From the NCBI GenBank assembly GCA_021770345.1, contig JAETRD010000021.1:1-49561 (forward strand): a stretch of DNA of 49,561 bases, written 5' to 3'. The position numbers and the translations under genes are program-made. Below the pieces are notes generated by a model. The model did not search any database. It saw only the letters and a list, made by a program, of their open reading frames with translations, and was not told where the DNA came from. Below are positions 17,603 to 25,596 of this stretch, one piece after another. The first letter of the stretch is position 1. Each line of letters opens with the position of its first letter. Source of the stretch: Lachnospiraceae bacterium. Lineage in GTDB: Bacteria; Bacillota; Clostridia; Lachnospirales; Lachnospiraceae.

Positions 17603-18580
17603 ATGCAATACATTGACATGCACTGCGACACACTGATGCAGGCGCTGATGCGCCGCAGGGATACGATAGAGCAGCTTGACGGGACGATGGTGGACGCTGC
17701 CCGTCTGCGCCGAAGCGGCGCGTCGGCACAGTTTTTTGCGATGTTTCTGCCGCAGAAAACGGAACCGGAACGGTTCGGACAGGAAAACGTGCCGGAGCCG
17801 TCAGAGCTTTTGCATCTGATGTATCAGGTTTACCGGAATACGATGGAGGCCTGCAGCGATTATATGGCGCCGGCCCGCTCTTATGAGAATTTATTGGAAA
17901 ATCAGCGCGCGGGGAAGATTTCCGCGTTTCTGACGATCGAAAACGGCTGTGTCGCGGACGGGAAATTCGAAAAGATAAAAGAGTTTTATGACATGGGGGT
18001 ACGGCTGATAACACTGACGTGGAACGACGCGAACTGCTTCGGGTGGCCGCACTCCGGAAACGGGGAGGAGATGCGGCGCGGATTAACCGATTTCGGGAAA
18101 GAGGCCATCGGCTATATGAATGAACTCGGGATGCTCGTGGACGTCTCGCATCTGTCGGACGGAGGCTTTTACGATGTGGCCGATGTGTCGAAAAAGCCGT
18201 TTGTGGCGTCGCACTCAAACTGCAGGGCGCTCTCCCCCGCGACACGGAATCTGACCGATGAGATGATACGCGTTTTGGCGGAATCCGGCGGCGTGGCGGG
18301 CATTAATTTTGCGCCGCAATTTCTGAATGAGAACACGGAGGATGCGGTCAGCCGGATCGCGCGCATGTGCGACCATGTGCTTCACTTTATCGACAAGGGC
18401 GGTATCGGGTGCGTGGGTATCGGCACGGATTTTGACGGTATCAGCGGGGAGTTTGAGATTGCGGACTGCACACAGATGGAGTGGCTGTTTGCGGCGCTGC
18501 ACAAAAGGGGGCTGTCCGAAGGGCAGCTTGAGCAGATTGCGTGCGGAAATGTGATGCGTGTTCTGCGCGATGTGCTCTAG
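17603..18580 (+). CDS. Membrane-type dipeptidase (peptidase M19, renal dipeptidase family)
   Basis: This 325-residue zinc dipeptidase hydrolyses dipeptides, including those with D-residues in some members. Binuclear zinc ligands are all present: H7 and D9 in DMHCDT, the bridging Glu in TIENG, and the two His of DVSHLSDGG and VASHSNCRAL. The downstream GIGTDFDGI motif is also intact. No signal peptide or anchor is seen, so the bacterial enzyme is probably cytoplasmic. GGAGGGAGG lies 6 bp before the ATG. No terminator is evident before the next promoter. Confidence 0.9.
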   Translation: MQYIDMHCDTLMQALMRRRDTIEQLDGTMVDAARLRRSGASAQFFAMFLPQKTEPERFGQENVPEPSELLHLMYQVYRNTMEACSDYMAPARSYENLLENQRAGKISAFLTIENGCVADGKFEKIKEFYDMGVRLITLTWNDANCFGWPHSGNGEEMRRGLTDFGKEAIGYMNELGMLVDVSHLSDGGFYDVADVSKKPFVASHSNCRALSPATRNLTDEMIRVLAESGGVAGINFAPQFLNENTEDAVSRIARMCDHVLHFIDKGGIGCVGIGTDFDGISGEFEIADCTQMEWLFAALHKRGLSEGQLEQIACGNVMRVLRDVL

Positions 18581-18593
18581 CGCGGCTTTTGCC

Positions 18594-18622
18594 TTGACAG
18601 GGCAGGGATTATCCCTCATACT
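18594..18622 (+). promoter_or_regulatory. Promoter of the TPR lipoprotein gene with palindrome in the spacer
   Basis: TTGACA (18594-18599), 17 bp and CATACT (18617-18622). The spacer holds the perfect palindrome AGGGATTATCCCT (18604-18616), placed where a repressor would block RNA polymerase. Confidence 0.6.
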
Positions 18623-18652
18623 TTTCATAAATACAGTAAGTTAGGAGAGTTT

Positions 18653-19729
18653 ATGAAATACTATTTTAACAGACAAATTGCGGCGTTTTTTCTCGGAGGC
18701 ATTCTCTGCGGCTGCGTATTTTGCGGCTGCGGGAGCAAGGCCAGGGAGGAGGAACTCTCCTACCGGGAGATCGGCATAACCGCGATGGAGAGCGGAAACT
18801 ATGAGGAGGCTGTCGCGGCGTTTGACGCTGCGCTCGGCAAATGCGGCGGCTCGGTCGGCAAGGCGGAGCTTGATATCTGCTATTATAAGGCGGCAGCACA
18901 GTATGCGGCGGAGGATTTTGAGGGCGCGCGCGCGACCTGCGAGGCGCTGGTTGAATACAACCCGAAGGATGCAAACGCCTGGTATCTGTACGGATGCCTG
19001 CTGCTTTCGCTCGAGCAGCCGGACGAGGCGAAGAAGGCATACGAGAGCGCGGTTGCAGACAATTCGGCCGATTATGAACGCTACATAGCAATTTATGAAA
19101 ATCTCTGTGCTTATAATTTAAAAGAGGACGGGGAAGAATTTTTAAATAAAGCGTTTTCAATCAAGGGCGATACCGCCGCCGACAATGCGGCGCGGGGCAG
19201 GATTTACTATCTGCTCGGACAGTATGAAAACGCAAAGACCGAGCTTGAAGCGGCGCTTGAGAAGAAGGAGCCGGAGGCAAATCTCACGATGGCCGAGGTG
19301 TGCGAGGCGCTTGGCGACACAACAGGCGCGGAGCGCTATTATGCGGCCTATGTGGAGCAGGGGGCGAAAGACGCCGGTGCGATGAATGCGTTGGCGGAGC
19401 TTGCGATGGCAAAGGGGGACTACAGTGCCGCGCTCTCGTACACAGAGCAGGGGCTTGCGATGGAAGAGGACGAGTGCACGCGGGAGTTGATGCAGAACCG
19501 GATTATCGCGATGGAGATGACCGGCGATTTTGCCGGGGCATTCGGCGTGGTTTCCGAGTATGTGACGCTGTACCCGGAGGATGAGAGCGCCGCGCGGGAA
19601 TATATTTTCCTGAAAAACAGGCAGGGAATCAGGGAACCCGTGCCGGATACGGAGGCGGCCGGGGACGTGCCGGATACGGAAGCCGCGGGCTCTTCGGAGG
19701 CCGGGGAAGGCGCCGCGGGAACGCCTTAG
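18653..19729 (+). CDS. TPR-repeat lipoprotein
   Basis: This 358-residue protein begins with a short positive N-terminus and hydrophobic core ending in the lipobox ILCGC, so it is probably a membrane-anchored lipoprotein. From about residue 35 to 300 it is made of tetratricopeptide-like helical pairs (for example AMESGNYEEAVAAFDAAL, LYGCLLLSLEQPDEAKKAYE, YYLLGQYENAKTELEAAL). TPR proteins act as protein-binding scaffolds; the partner is unknown. The C-terminus carries a small tandem repeat (PDTEAAG twice) and an acidic, Ala/Gly-rich tail. Its own promoter lies upstream; hflX follows after 47 bp. Confidence 0.8.
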   Translation: MKYYFNRQIAAFFLGGILCGCVFCGCGSKAREEELSYREIGITAMESGNYEEAVAAFDAALGKCGGSVGKAELDICYYKAAAQYAAEDFEGARATCEALVEYNPKDANAWYLYGCLLLSLEQPDEAKKAYESAVADNSADYERYIAIYENLCAYNLKEDGEEFLNKAFSIKGDTAADNAARGRIYYLLGQYENAKTELEAALEKKEPEANLTMAEVCEALGDTTGAERYYAAYVEQGAKDAGAMNALAELAMAKGDYSAALSYTEQGLAMEEDECTRELMQNRIIAMEMTGDFAGAFGVVSEYVTLYPEDESAAREYIFLKNRQGIREPVPDTEAAGDVPDTEAAGSSEAGEGAAGTP

Positions 19730-19776
19730 CCGTTTGTCCGGTGAGGATGCAGACAGGAAAGGAAAACGGGGGAATT

Positions 19777-21036
19777 ATGGCAGAGACATTTGAAGTGGAA
19801 GAACTTACGGAGCGGGTGATTTTGGTCGGCGTCAGCGAGCAGGAGGGCGACGACGCCGAGGATTCCGTGGCGGAGCTTGCGGAGCTCGTAAAGACCGCAG
19901 GGGCCGTTGTGGCGGGAACACTGATTCAGAAGAGGGAGCAGATTCATCCGGGCACTTATGTGGGAACCGGAAAGGTGACAGAGATCGCAGAGCTCGTGGA
20001 GCGGACGGATGCGACGGGAATCGTCTGTGACGACGAGCTTACCCCTGCACAGCTTAAAAATTTAGAGAGCATGTTAGACACAAAGGTGATGGACCGCACA
20101 TTGATCATTCTCGATATATTCGCGGCCCGGGCCACCACGAGCGAGGGGAAAATCCAGGTGGAGCTCGCACAGCTGCGCTACCGCTTAAGCCGTCTTGCCG
20201 GACTCGGGCGCTCGATGTCGCGGCTCGGAGGCGGTATCGGGACGCGCGGCCCGGGTGAGAAAAAGCTTGAGATGGACCGCCGTCTGATCAAGGACAGGAT
20301 TGCGCAGCTGAACCGTGAGCTTAAGGAGGTGCAGAAGCACAGGGAGACCCGGAGGGCAAAGCGGGAAAAGAGCCATGTGCCGGTGGCGGCCATCGTGGGG
20401 TACACCAATGCGGGAAAGTCCACGCTCTTAAACCGGCTGACGGATGCGGGCGTGCTTGCGGAGGACAAGCTTTTTGCGACGTTAGACCCGACGACGCGCA
20501 TGCTCACACTGCCGGGCAGGCAGGAGATACTTCTGACAGATACGGTGGGATTTATCCGGAAGCTGCCCCATCATCTGATCGAGGCGTTCCGCAGCACTTT
20601 AGAGGAGGCGAAGCATGCGGATTATATTCTCCATGTCGTAGACGCGTCAAATCCGCAGCGGGAGAAGCAGATGCACATTGTGTACGACACGCTCTATCGG
20701 CTTGGGGTGCAGGAGAAGCCGGTTGTCACGCTGTTTAACAAACAGGATATCGTCACGGACCTGGAACCGCTGCGGGATTTCAAGGCGGATTATACGCTCC
20801 CTGTCACGGCGAAGACCGGAGAGGGGTTTGAGGAGTTAAAAGAACTGCTCTGCCGGCTTTTGCGCGATAACAGGATACTGCTGGAGCGGACCATCCCTTA
20901 CGGGGAGGGAGGCGTGCTCTCGCAGATACGGAGGCAGGGAGAGCTTTTGGAGGAGGAATACCGCCCGGAGGGGATTTATATAAAAGCCTATGTGACGTCG
21001 GAACTTTATGGAAAATTACCGGAGGCCGTGTTATAA
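19777..21036 (+). CDS. hflX: Ribosome-associated GTPase HflX
   Basis: This 419-residue GTPase splits stalled or hibernating ribosomes. The N-terminal HflX domain includes GTGKVTEIAELV and the signature RLGGGIGTRGPGEKKLE. The GTPase core has G1 GYTNAGKS (208-215), G3 DTVGF and G4 NKQD. The start at 19777 is chosen because GGGGG lies just before it; an ATG 36 bp upstream has no ribosome site. The gene ends in TTATAATAA, where the stop overlaps the -10 hexamer predicted for pyrC. Confidence 0.93.
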   Translation: MAETFEVEELTERVILVGVSEQEGDDAEDSVAELAELVKTAGAVVAGTLIQKREQIHPGTYVGTGKVTEIAELVERTDATGIVCDDELTPAQLKNLESMLDTKVMDRTLIILDIFAARATTSEGKIQVELAQLRYRLSRLAGLGRSMSRLGGGIGTRGPGEKKLEMDRRLIKDRIAQLNRELKEVQKHRETRRAKREKSHVPVAAIVGYTNAGKSTLLNRLTDAGVLAEDKLFATLDPTTRMLTLPGRQEILLTDTVGFIRKLPHHLIEAFRSTLEEAKHADYILHVVDASNPQREKQMHIVYDTLYRLGVQEKPVVTLFNKQDIVTDLEPLRDFKADYTLPVTAKTGEGFEELKELLCRLLRDNRILLERTIPYGEGGVLSQIRRQGELLEEEYRPEGIYIKAYVTSELYGKLPEAVL

Positions 21037-21037
21037 T
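21009..21037 (+). promoter_or_regulatory. Candidate pyrC promoter overlapping the hflX stop codon
   Basis: TGGAAA (21009-21014), a 17-bp spacer and a perfect TATAAT (21032-21037). The predicted leader of about 65 nt contains a modest hairpin (CCGCCCG/CGGGTGCGG region, 21060-21087). Confidence 0.45.
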
Positions 21038-21109
21038 AAGCGAACAGGGCAGAGACCGTACCGCCCGCATGAAAGATTCGGGTGCGGCAGAATAAGGAGA
21101 GGGAAATAA

Positions 21110-22429
21110 ATGACCATATTGATCAAAAACGGACAGGTGATAAATCCCGCAACCCAGACGAATGAGATTGCGGATGTTCTGATTGAGAACGGACAGGTGT
21201 CAAAGTTAGAAAAAGGGATTGAAGCGAAGGCCGACCGGGTGATTGAAGCGAAGGGCCTCTATGTCATGCCGGGCTTTATCGATATGCATGTGCATCTGCG
21301 GGACCCGGGGTTTGAGGAGAAGGAGACGATCGAGACGGGCTGCCGCGCGGCTGCCCGCGGAGGATATACGACGATTCTTGCGATGCCGAACACCAGGCCG
21401 GTCGTGGACAATAAGGACGTCGTAAATTATGTGCAGAATAAGGCGAGAACCGTGGGCGTCATCAATGTGATGCAGGTCGGAGCCGTCACAAAAGGGCAGA
21501 ACGGAAAAGAGCTTGCGGATATCGAAGGGATGGCAGAAGCCGGAATCCCGGCGATCAGCGAGGACGGCAAAACCGTCATGAATGCCGAGCTGTACCGGAA
21601 AGCAATGCAGAAGGCGGCGGACCTCGGAATCCTTGTGCTGGCGCACTGCGAGGATACCAATCTGGTCTGCGGCGGCGTCATGAATGCGGATAAGAATGCC
21701 GAGGAGCTCGGATTAAAGGGAATCATGAATTCGGTGGAGGATATCATTGCGGCCAGGGATATCATGTTAAGCCATGATACCGGTGTAAAACTGCATCTGT
21801 GCCATTGCTCGACCTACAATTCCGTCTGGATGGTAAAGCTTGCAAAGCAGAGGGGGCTTTCGGTGAGCGCCGAGGTGTGCCCGCACCACTTTACGCTGAC
21901 CTCCGACGACATTCACAAGGTGGAGGCCAAGATGGATCCCGAGAAAAAGGTGGCGATCAATGCCGATGCGGATACAAATTTTAAAATGAATCCGCCGCTG
22001 CGCACAAAGCGGGACGTGCAGCAGCTTAAGGAGGGACTGCGGGACGATATCATGGACGTGATTGCAACGGACCATGCGCCGCATACTTATGAGGATAAGA
22101 ATACGACAATGAACAAGGCGCCTTTTGGCGTTGTAGGACTTGAGACCGCGGCAAGCCTGACGTATACGGAGCTGGTGGAGCAGGGATATCTGACGCCGAT
22201 GCAGATGGCGGAAAAGATGAGCTACAATCCGGCCAGGATTATCGGAATTGACAAGGGGGATATCCAGCCGGGCAAAACGGCGGATATCGTGATCTTCGAC
22301 CCGGAAAAAGAATATGTTATCGACAAGAATCAGTTTGCAAGCAAAGGGAAAAATACCCCGTTCCACGGAAGAAAAGTGAAGGGCATGGTATGCATGACAA
22401 TTGTGGGCGGGCATATCGCATACGAATAG
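21110..22429 (+). CDS. pyrC: Dihydroorotase
   Basis: This 439-residue class I dihydroorotase interconverts carbamoyl-aspartate and dihydroorotate, step 3 of pyrimidine synthesis. The metal motif DMHVHLRDPG (H60, H62) starts at residue 58. The catalytic DHAPH, the LAHCED and the HLCHCST blocks, and the C-terminal HGRKVKG are also present. AAGGAGAGGG lies before the ATG. It is followed by a tandem repeat and then pyrK and pyrD, forming a de novo pyrimidine group. Confidence 0.94.
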   Translation: MTILIKNGQVINPATQTNEIADVLIENGQVSKLEKGIEAKADRVIEAKGLYVMPGFIDMHVHLRDPGFEEKETIETGCRAAARGGYTTILAMPNTRPVVDNKDVVNYVQNKARTVGVINVMQVGAVTKGQNGKELADIEGMAEAGIPAISEDGKTVMNAELYRKAMQKAADLGILVLAHCEDTNLVCGGVMNADKNAEELGLKGIMNSVEDIIAARDIMLSHDTGVKLHLCHCSTYNSVWMVKLAKQRGLSVSAEVCPHHFTLTSDDIHKVEAKMDPEKKVAINADADTNFKMNPPLRTKRDVQQLKEGLRDDIMDVIATDHAPHTYEDKNTTMNKAPFGVVGLETAASLTYTELVEQGYLTPMQMAEKMSYNPARIIGIDKGDIQPGKTADIVIFDPEKEYVIDKNQFASKGKNTPFHGRKVKGMVCMTIVGGHIAYE

Positions 22430-22575
22430 AATGGAGATTTACTAAGACGTCGCACCAGAGGGTGCGCCGCCTAAGTAAATCTAACCATTCATTAAGAATG
22501 GAGATTTACTAAAACGTCGCACCAGAGGGTGCGCCGCCTAAGTAAATCTAACCATTCATTAAGAATGGAGATTTC
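22429..22575. repeat. Tandem 67-bp hairpin repeat (2.2 copies) between pyrC and pyrK
   Basis: Two complete 67-bp units (22429-22495, 22496-22562) differ at one base, and a third partial unit (GAATGGAGATTT, 22563-22574) follows. Each unit folds into a long hairpin: GAATGG/CCATTC, AGATTTACT/AGTAAATCT, and CGCACC-AGAG-GGTGCG at the tip. The partial third unit carries the GGAG ribosome site of pyrK. It can pair with the end of unit 2 (CCATTC-ATTAA-GAATGG), hiding that site. Confidence 0.85.
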
Positions 22576-22576
22576 A

Positions 22577-23365
22577 ATGGAACACGAAAAGTTTGAAGAG
22601 ACTGTGACTGTCGTAAGTCAGGAGCAGATCGGGACGGATATATACAGCATGTGGCTGCGCGCGGAGCAGATTGCGGCGCATGCTGTGGCGGGACAGTTTG
22701 TGTCCCTGTATTGTGCGGACGGAAGCAGACTGCTTCCGAGACCCATCAGCATCTGCGAGATCGCGCGGGAGAGAGGGGAGATTCGCCTTGTCTACCGGGT
22801 GGCAGGAGAGGGGACGAAAGAATTTTCCGGGATGTGTCCCGGCGCGCAGCGGAGGGCCGTGGGACCGCTTGGAAACGGGTTCCCCAAAGAGCAGAAAAAG
22901 GCGCTTCTGATCGGCGGCGGAATCGGGATTCCGCCGATGCTTGCGCTGGCGAAGGAGACGGACTGTGAGAAGCAGGTTGTTCTGGGTTATCGGGACGAGC
23001 TGTTTTTACTTGAGGATTTTAAGAAAGTTTTCGGAGAGACTGCGGATGAATCCGTTTACATAGCAACCGAGGACGGAAGCGCGGGTACGCGCGGGAATGT
23101 GTTAGACGTCATCCGGGAACGGAAGCTTTCCGCCGATGTGATCTACGCCTGCGGCCCCGGGCCGATGCTTCGCGCGCTGAAAGAATACGCGGCCGAGCAG
23201 AAGATTCCCTGCTGGATTTCGATGGAGGAGCGCATGGCGTGCGGAATCGGCGCCTGCCTTGCCTGCGTCTGCAAGTCAAAGGACGTGGACGCGCACTCCA
23301 ACGTAAAGAATAAACGGGTCTGTGCGGAAGGCCCGGTATTTTTGGCAGAGGAGGTGGAAACATGA
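22577..23365 (+). CDS. pyrK: Dihydroorotate dehydrogenase B, electron transfer subunit
   Basis: This 262-residue iron-sulfur flavoprotein passes electrons from PyrD to NAD+. A ferredoxin-reductase-like FAD domain comes first (LLPRPISIC). The NAD-binding LIGGGIGIPPMLALAK follows near residue 111. The 2Fe-2S cluster motif has C222, C227, C230 (MACGIGACLACVC) and a fourth Cys near the C-terminus (KRVCAEGP). The start at 22577 uses the GGAG inside the partial tandem repeat. It partners with the PyrD encoded 70 bp downstream. Confidence 0.92.
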   Translation: MEHEKFEETVTVVSQEQIGTDIYSMWLRAEQIAAHAVAGQFVSLYCADGSRLLPRPISICEIARERGEIRLVYRVAGEGTKEFSGMCPGAQRRAVGPLGNGFPKEQKKALLIGGGIGIPPMLALAKETDCEKQVVLGYRDELFLLEDFKKVFGETADESVYIATEDGSAGTRGNVLDVIRERKLSADVIYACGPGPMLRALKEYAAEQKIPCWISMEERMACGIGACLACVCKSKDVDAHSNVKNKRVCAEGPVFLAEEVET

Positions 23366-23407
23366 ACAAGTTCATGTTGCGAATTTGTGCCTGCGTCCCA
23401 AATTCGC
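23359..23407. repeat. Two adjacent perfect hairpins between pyrK and pyrD
   Basis: AACATGAAC-AA-GTTCATGTT (23359-23378) overlaps the pyrK stop codon. GCGAATTTG (23379-23387) pairs with CAAATTCGC (23399-23407) around an 11-nt loop. The hairpins abut with no spacing and end 28 bp before the pyrD start. They have no T-tract. A dispersed intergenic element or a translational control structure is possible. Confidence 0.75.
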
Positions 23408-23435
23408 GGGCCAAGAGAAAGGGATGGTTTTTTTT

Positions 23436-24344
23436 ATGAATCTTGGTGTGGATTTGTGTGGCGTGAAGTTAAAAAATCCCGTAATGACGGCATCGGGCAC
23501 GTTCGGTTCCGGGCAGGAGTACGGCGAGTTCGTGGATTTAAACCGGCTCGGCGCCGTGGTCACAAAAGGTGTGGCGGCCGTGCCGTGGGAGGGAAATCCG
23601 ACCCCGCGCGTGGCGGAGGTCTGCGGGGGGATGCTCAATGCGATCGGCCTGCAGAACCCCGGAATCGACGTGTTTGTGAAGCGTGATATCCCGTTCTTAA
23701 AGCAGTTTGATACGAAAATCATCGTCAATGTCTGCGGGCATACCACAGAAGAGTATGTGGCGGTGGTTGAGCGGCTTGCCGACGAACCCGTCGACATGCT
23801 TGAGATCAATATTTCCTGCCCGAATGTCAAAGAGGGTGGCATCGCGTTCGGACAGAGTCCGAAGACGGTCGAGGCGATTACCGCGGAGATAAAAAGGCAT
23901 GCAAAACAGCCCGTGATCATGAAGCTGTCCCCGAATGTGACGGATATCACGGAGACGGCGCGGGCGGCGGAGGCCGGGGGAGCGGACGCGCTCTCGATGA
24001 TAAACACGATCACCGGCATGAAGATTGACATTCACAGACGATGCTTTGCGCTTGCGAACCGCACCGGCGGCATGTCGGGCCCTGCGGTGCACCCGGTGGC
24101 CGTGCGCATGGTGTATCAGAGCGCGCAGGCAGTGTATATCCCCATTATCGGAATGGGCGGAATCCTGACGGCGGAAGATGCGATCGAGATGATACTTGCG
24201 GGAGCGTCCGCGGTGTCGGTGGGAACGGCCAATTTCACAAATCCCCATGCAACGGAGCAGATTGCGGCCGGAATCGCAGCCTATATGGAGCGGTACGGGG
24301 TAGGGGATATCCGCGAACTTGTCGGTGCGGTGCACGACAGGTAA
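23436..24344 (+). CDS. pyrD: Dihydroorotate dehydrogenase B, catalytic subunit
   Basis: This 302-residue FMN enzyme oxidises dihydroorotate to orotate and belongs to class 1B, which works with PyrK. The opening LGVDLCGVKLKNPVMTASGTFG, the CGGMLNAIGLQNPG block, the active-site Cys in NISCPNVKEGG and the FMN-phosphate loop GMGGI are all typical. The start is placed at 23436 (MNLGVDLCG); an in-frame ATG four codons upstream is too close to the AGAGAAAGGG ribosome site. Upstream in-frame codons run through the hairpins and are not protein-like. Confidence 0.93.
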   Translation: MNLGVDLCGVKLKNPVMTASGTFGSGQEYGEFVDLNRLGAVVTKGVAAVPWEGNPTPRVAEVCGGMLNAIGLQNPGIDVFVKRDIPFLKQFDTKIIVNVCGHTTEEYVAVVERLADEPVDMLEINISCPNVKEGGIAFGQSPKTVEAITAEIKRHAKQPVIMKLSPNVTDITETARAAEAGGADALSMINTITGMKIDIHRRCFALANRTGGMSGPAVHPVAVRMVYQSAQAVYIPIIGMGGILTAEDAIEMILAGASAVSVGTANFTNPHATEQIAAGIAAYMERYGVGDIRELVGAVHDR

Positions 24345-24373
24345 AAATCCTGCGGCCGGAGAAAGGAAATGAT

Positions 24374-25540
24374 ATGAAACTATTTCACATATCCGACTTG
24401 CATATCGGAAAGCAGCTGAACCGGTATGACCTGTCGGAGATACAGCGGGACGTTCTCGCGCAGCTTACGGCCGCCGCCGAAAGGGAGCGGCCGGATGCGA
24501 TCGTGATCGCCGGGGATATCTATGACAGGTCGGCGCCCTCCGGCGAGGCGTTCGCGCTTTTTGACGCATTTCTAAACAGTCTTGGAAACCTGAAACCGAT
24601 GATTCCGGTGCTCCTCATATCCGGCAATCACGACAGCAATCTCCGTCTTAATTTTGCGAGTTCGTTTCTGGCAAAACATCAGATCTATATCTCGTCCGCT
24701 CCGCCGAAAACCGGGGAGGAGCATCTGAAAAAAATTGTTCTCGAGGATGAATACGGCAAGGTAAATTTTTATATGTTTCCGTTTGTGAAACCTGCGGACG
24801 CGAAGAATCTGCCCGGGGACGGGGCGGAAATACGAACATACGACGAGGCGTTTGCCGCGATACTCGCGCGGGAGGAGATTGATTTTACACAGAGGAACGT
24901 GCTGATCGCGCATCAGTTTTTTGTGTCCGGGAGCGCAGAGCCGGAGCGCCGGGAATCCGAGCTGCGCTACATTTCGGTCGGGGGAATCGACAGTGTCGAT
25001 GTCTGTCACATCCGAAGTTTTGACTATGCGGCGCTCGGACATATCCACAGCGCACAGCAGGTCGGCAGCCCGCATATCCGGTACAGCGGTACGCCGTTAA
25101 AGTATTCGGCGAGCGAGGCCTCCGACACAAAAGCGATCACGGTTGTGACGCTCGGCGAAAAGGGCGCGGATCCGGAGATTGAATTTCTTCCGCTTGTGAT
25201 GAAACCGGACGTCCGGAAGCTGCGCAGCACGTTCGCGGAGGTGATCGCGATGGCAGCAGAGTACGGCGAGGACTATGTGAGCATCACGCTGACCGACGAG
25301 GAGCCGCTGTTTCGGCCGAGGGAACGGCTGCGAGAATATTACGGCAATATCCTTGACATTCAGATCGAAAATACGAGGACGGCGGCACTGCTGAAAAACG
25401 ATGTCGTCTGTCCGGAGAACGAGGAGCCTCTTGCACTGTTTTCCGACTTTTACAGGGAGATGAACGGGCAGCCGATCAGCGAAGCGGAGCTTGCGGTTAT
25501 GGCGGATGTGATAGAGAAGGTCGGCGGGAGACTTCCTTGA
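24374..25540 (+). CDS. sbcD: Exonuclease subunit SbcD (Mre11-like)
   Basis: This 388-residue metallophosphoesterase is the nuclease subunit of the SbcCD hairpin-cleaving complex. Motifs I-IV of the Mre11 group are present: ISDLHIGK (8-15 region), AGDIYDR, SGNHDS and the later ALGHIHSAQ. The C-terminal cap is present. The ATG at 24374 follows GAAAGGA; the longer open frame upstream runs antiphase through pyrD. It precedes sbcC by 56 bp, the usual order. Confidence 0.93.
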   Translation: MKLFHISDLHIGKQLNRYDLSEIQRDVLAQLTAAAERERPDAIVIAGDIYDRSAPSGEAFALFDAFLNSLGNLKPMIPVLLISGNHDSNLRLNFASSFLAKHQIYISSAPPKTGEEHLKKIVLEDEYGKVNFYMFPFVKPADAKNLPGDGAEIRTYDEAFAAILAREEIDFTQRNVLIAHQFFVSGSAEPERRESELRYISVGGIDSVDVCHIRSFDYAALGHIHSAQQVGSPHIRYSGTPLKYSASEASDTKAITVVTLGEKGADPEIEFLPLVMKPDVRKLRSTFAEVIAMAAEYGEDYVSITLTDEEPLFRPRERLREYYGNILDIQIENTRTAALLKNDVVCPENEEPLALFSDFYREMNGQPISEAELAVMADVIEKVGGRLP

Positions 25541-25596
25541 GAAACGGGGGAAAATGCCTGCGCGCATGATCATAAGGCGCGCGGCCGGAGGGAAAA

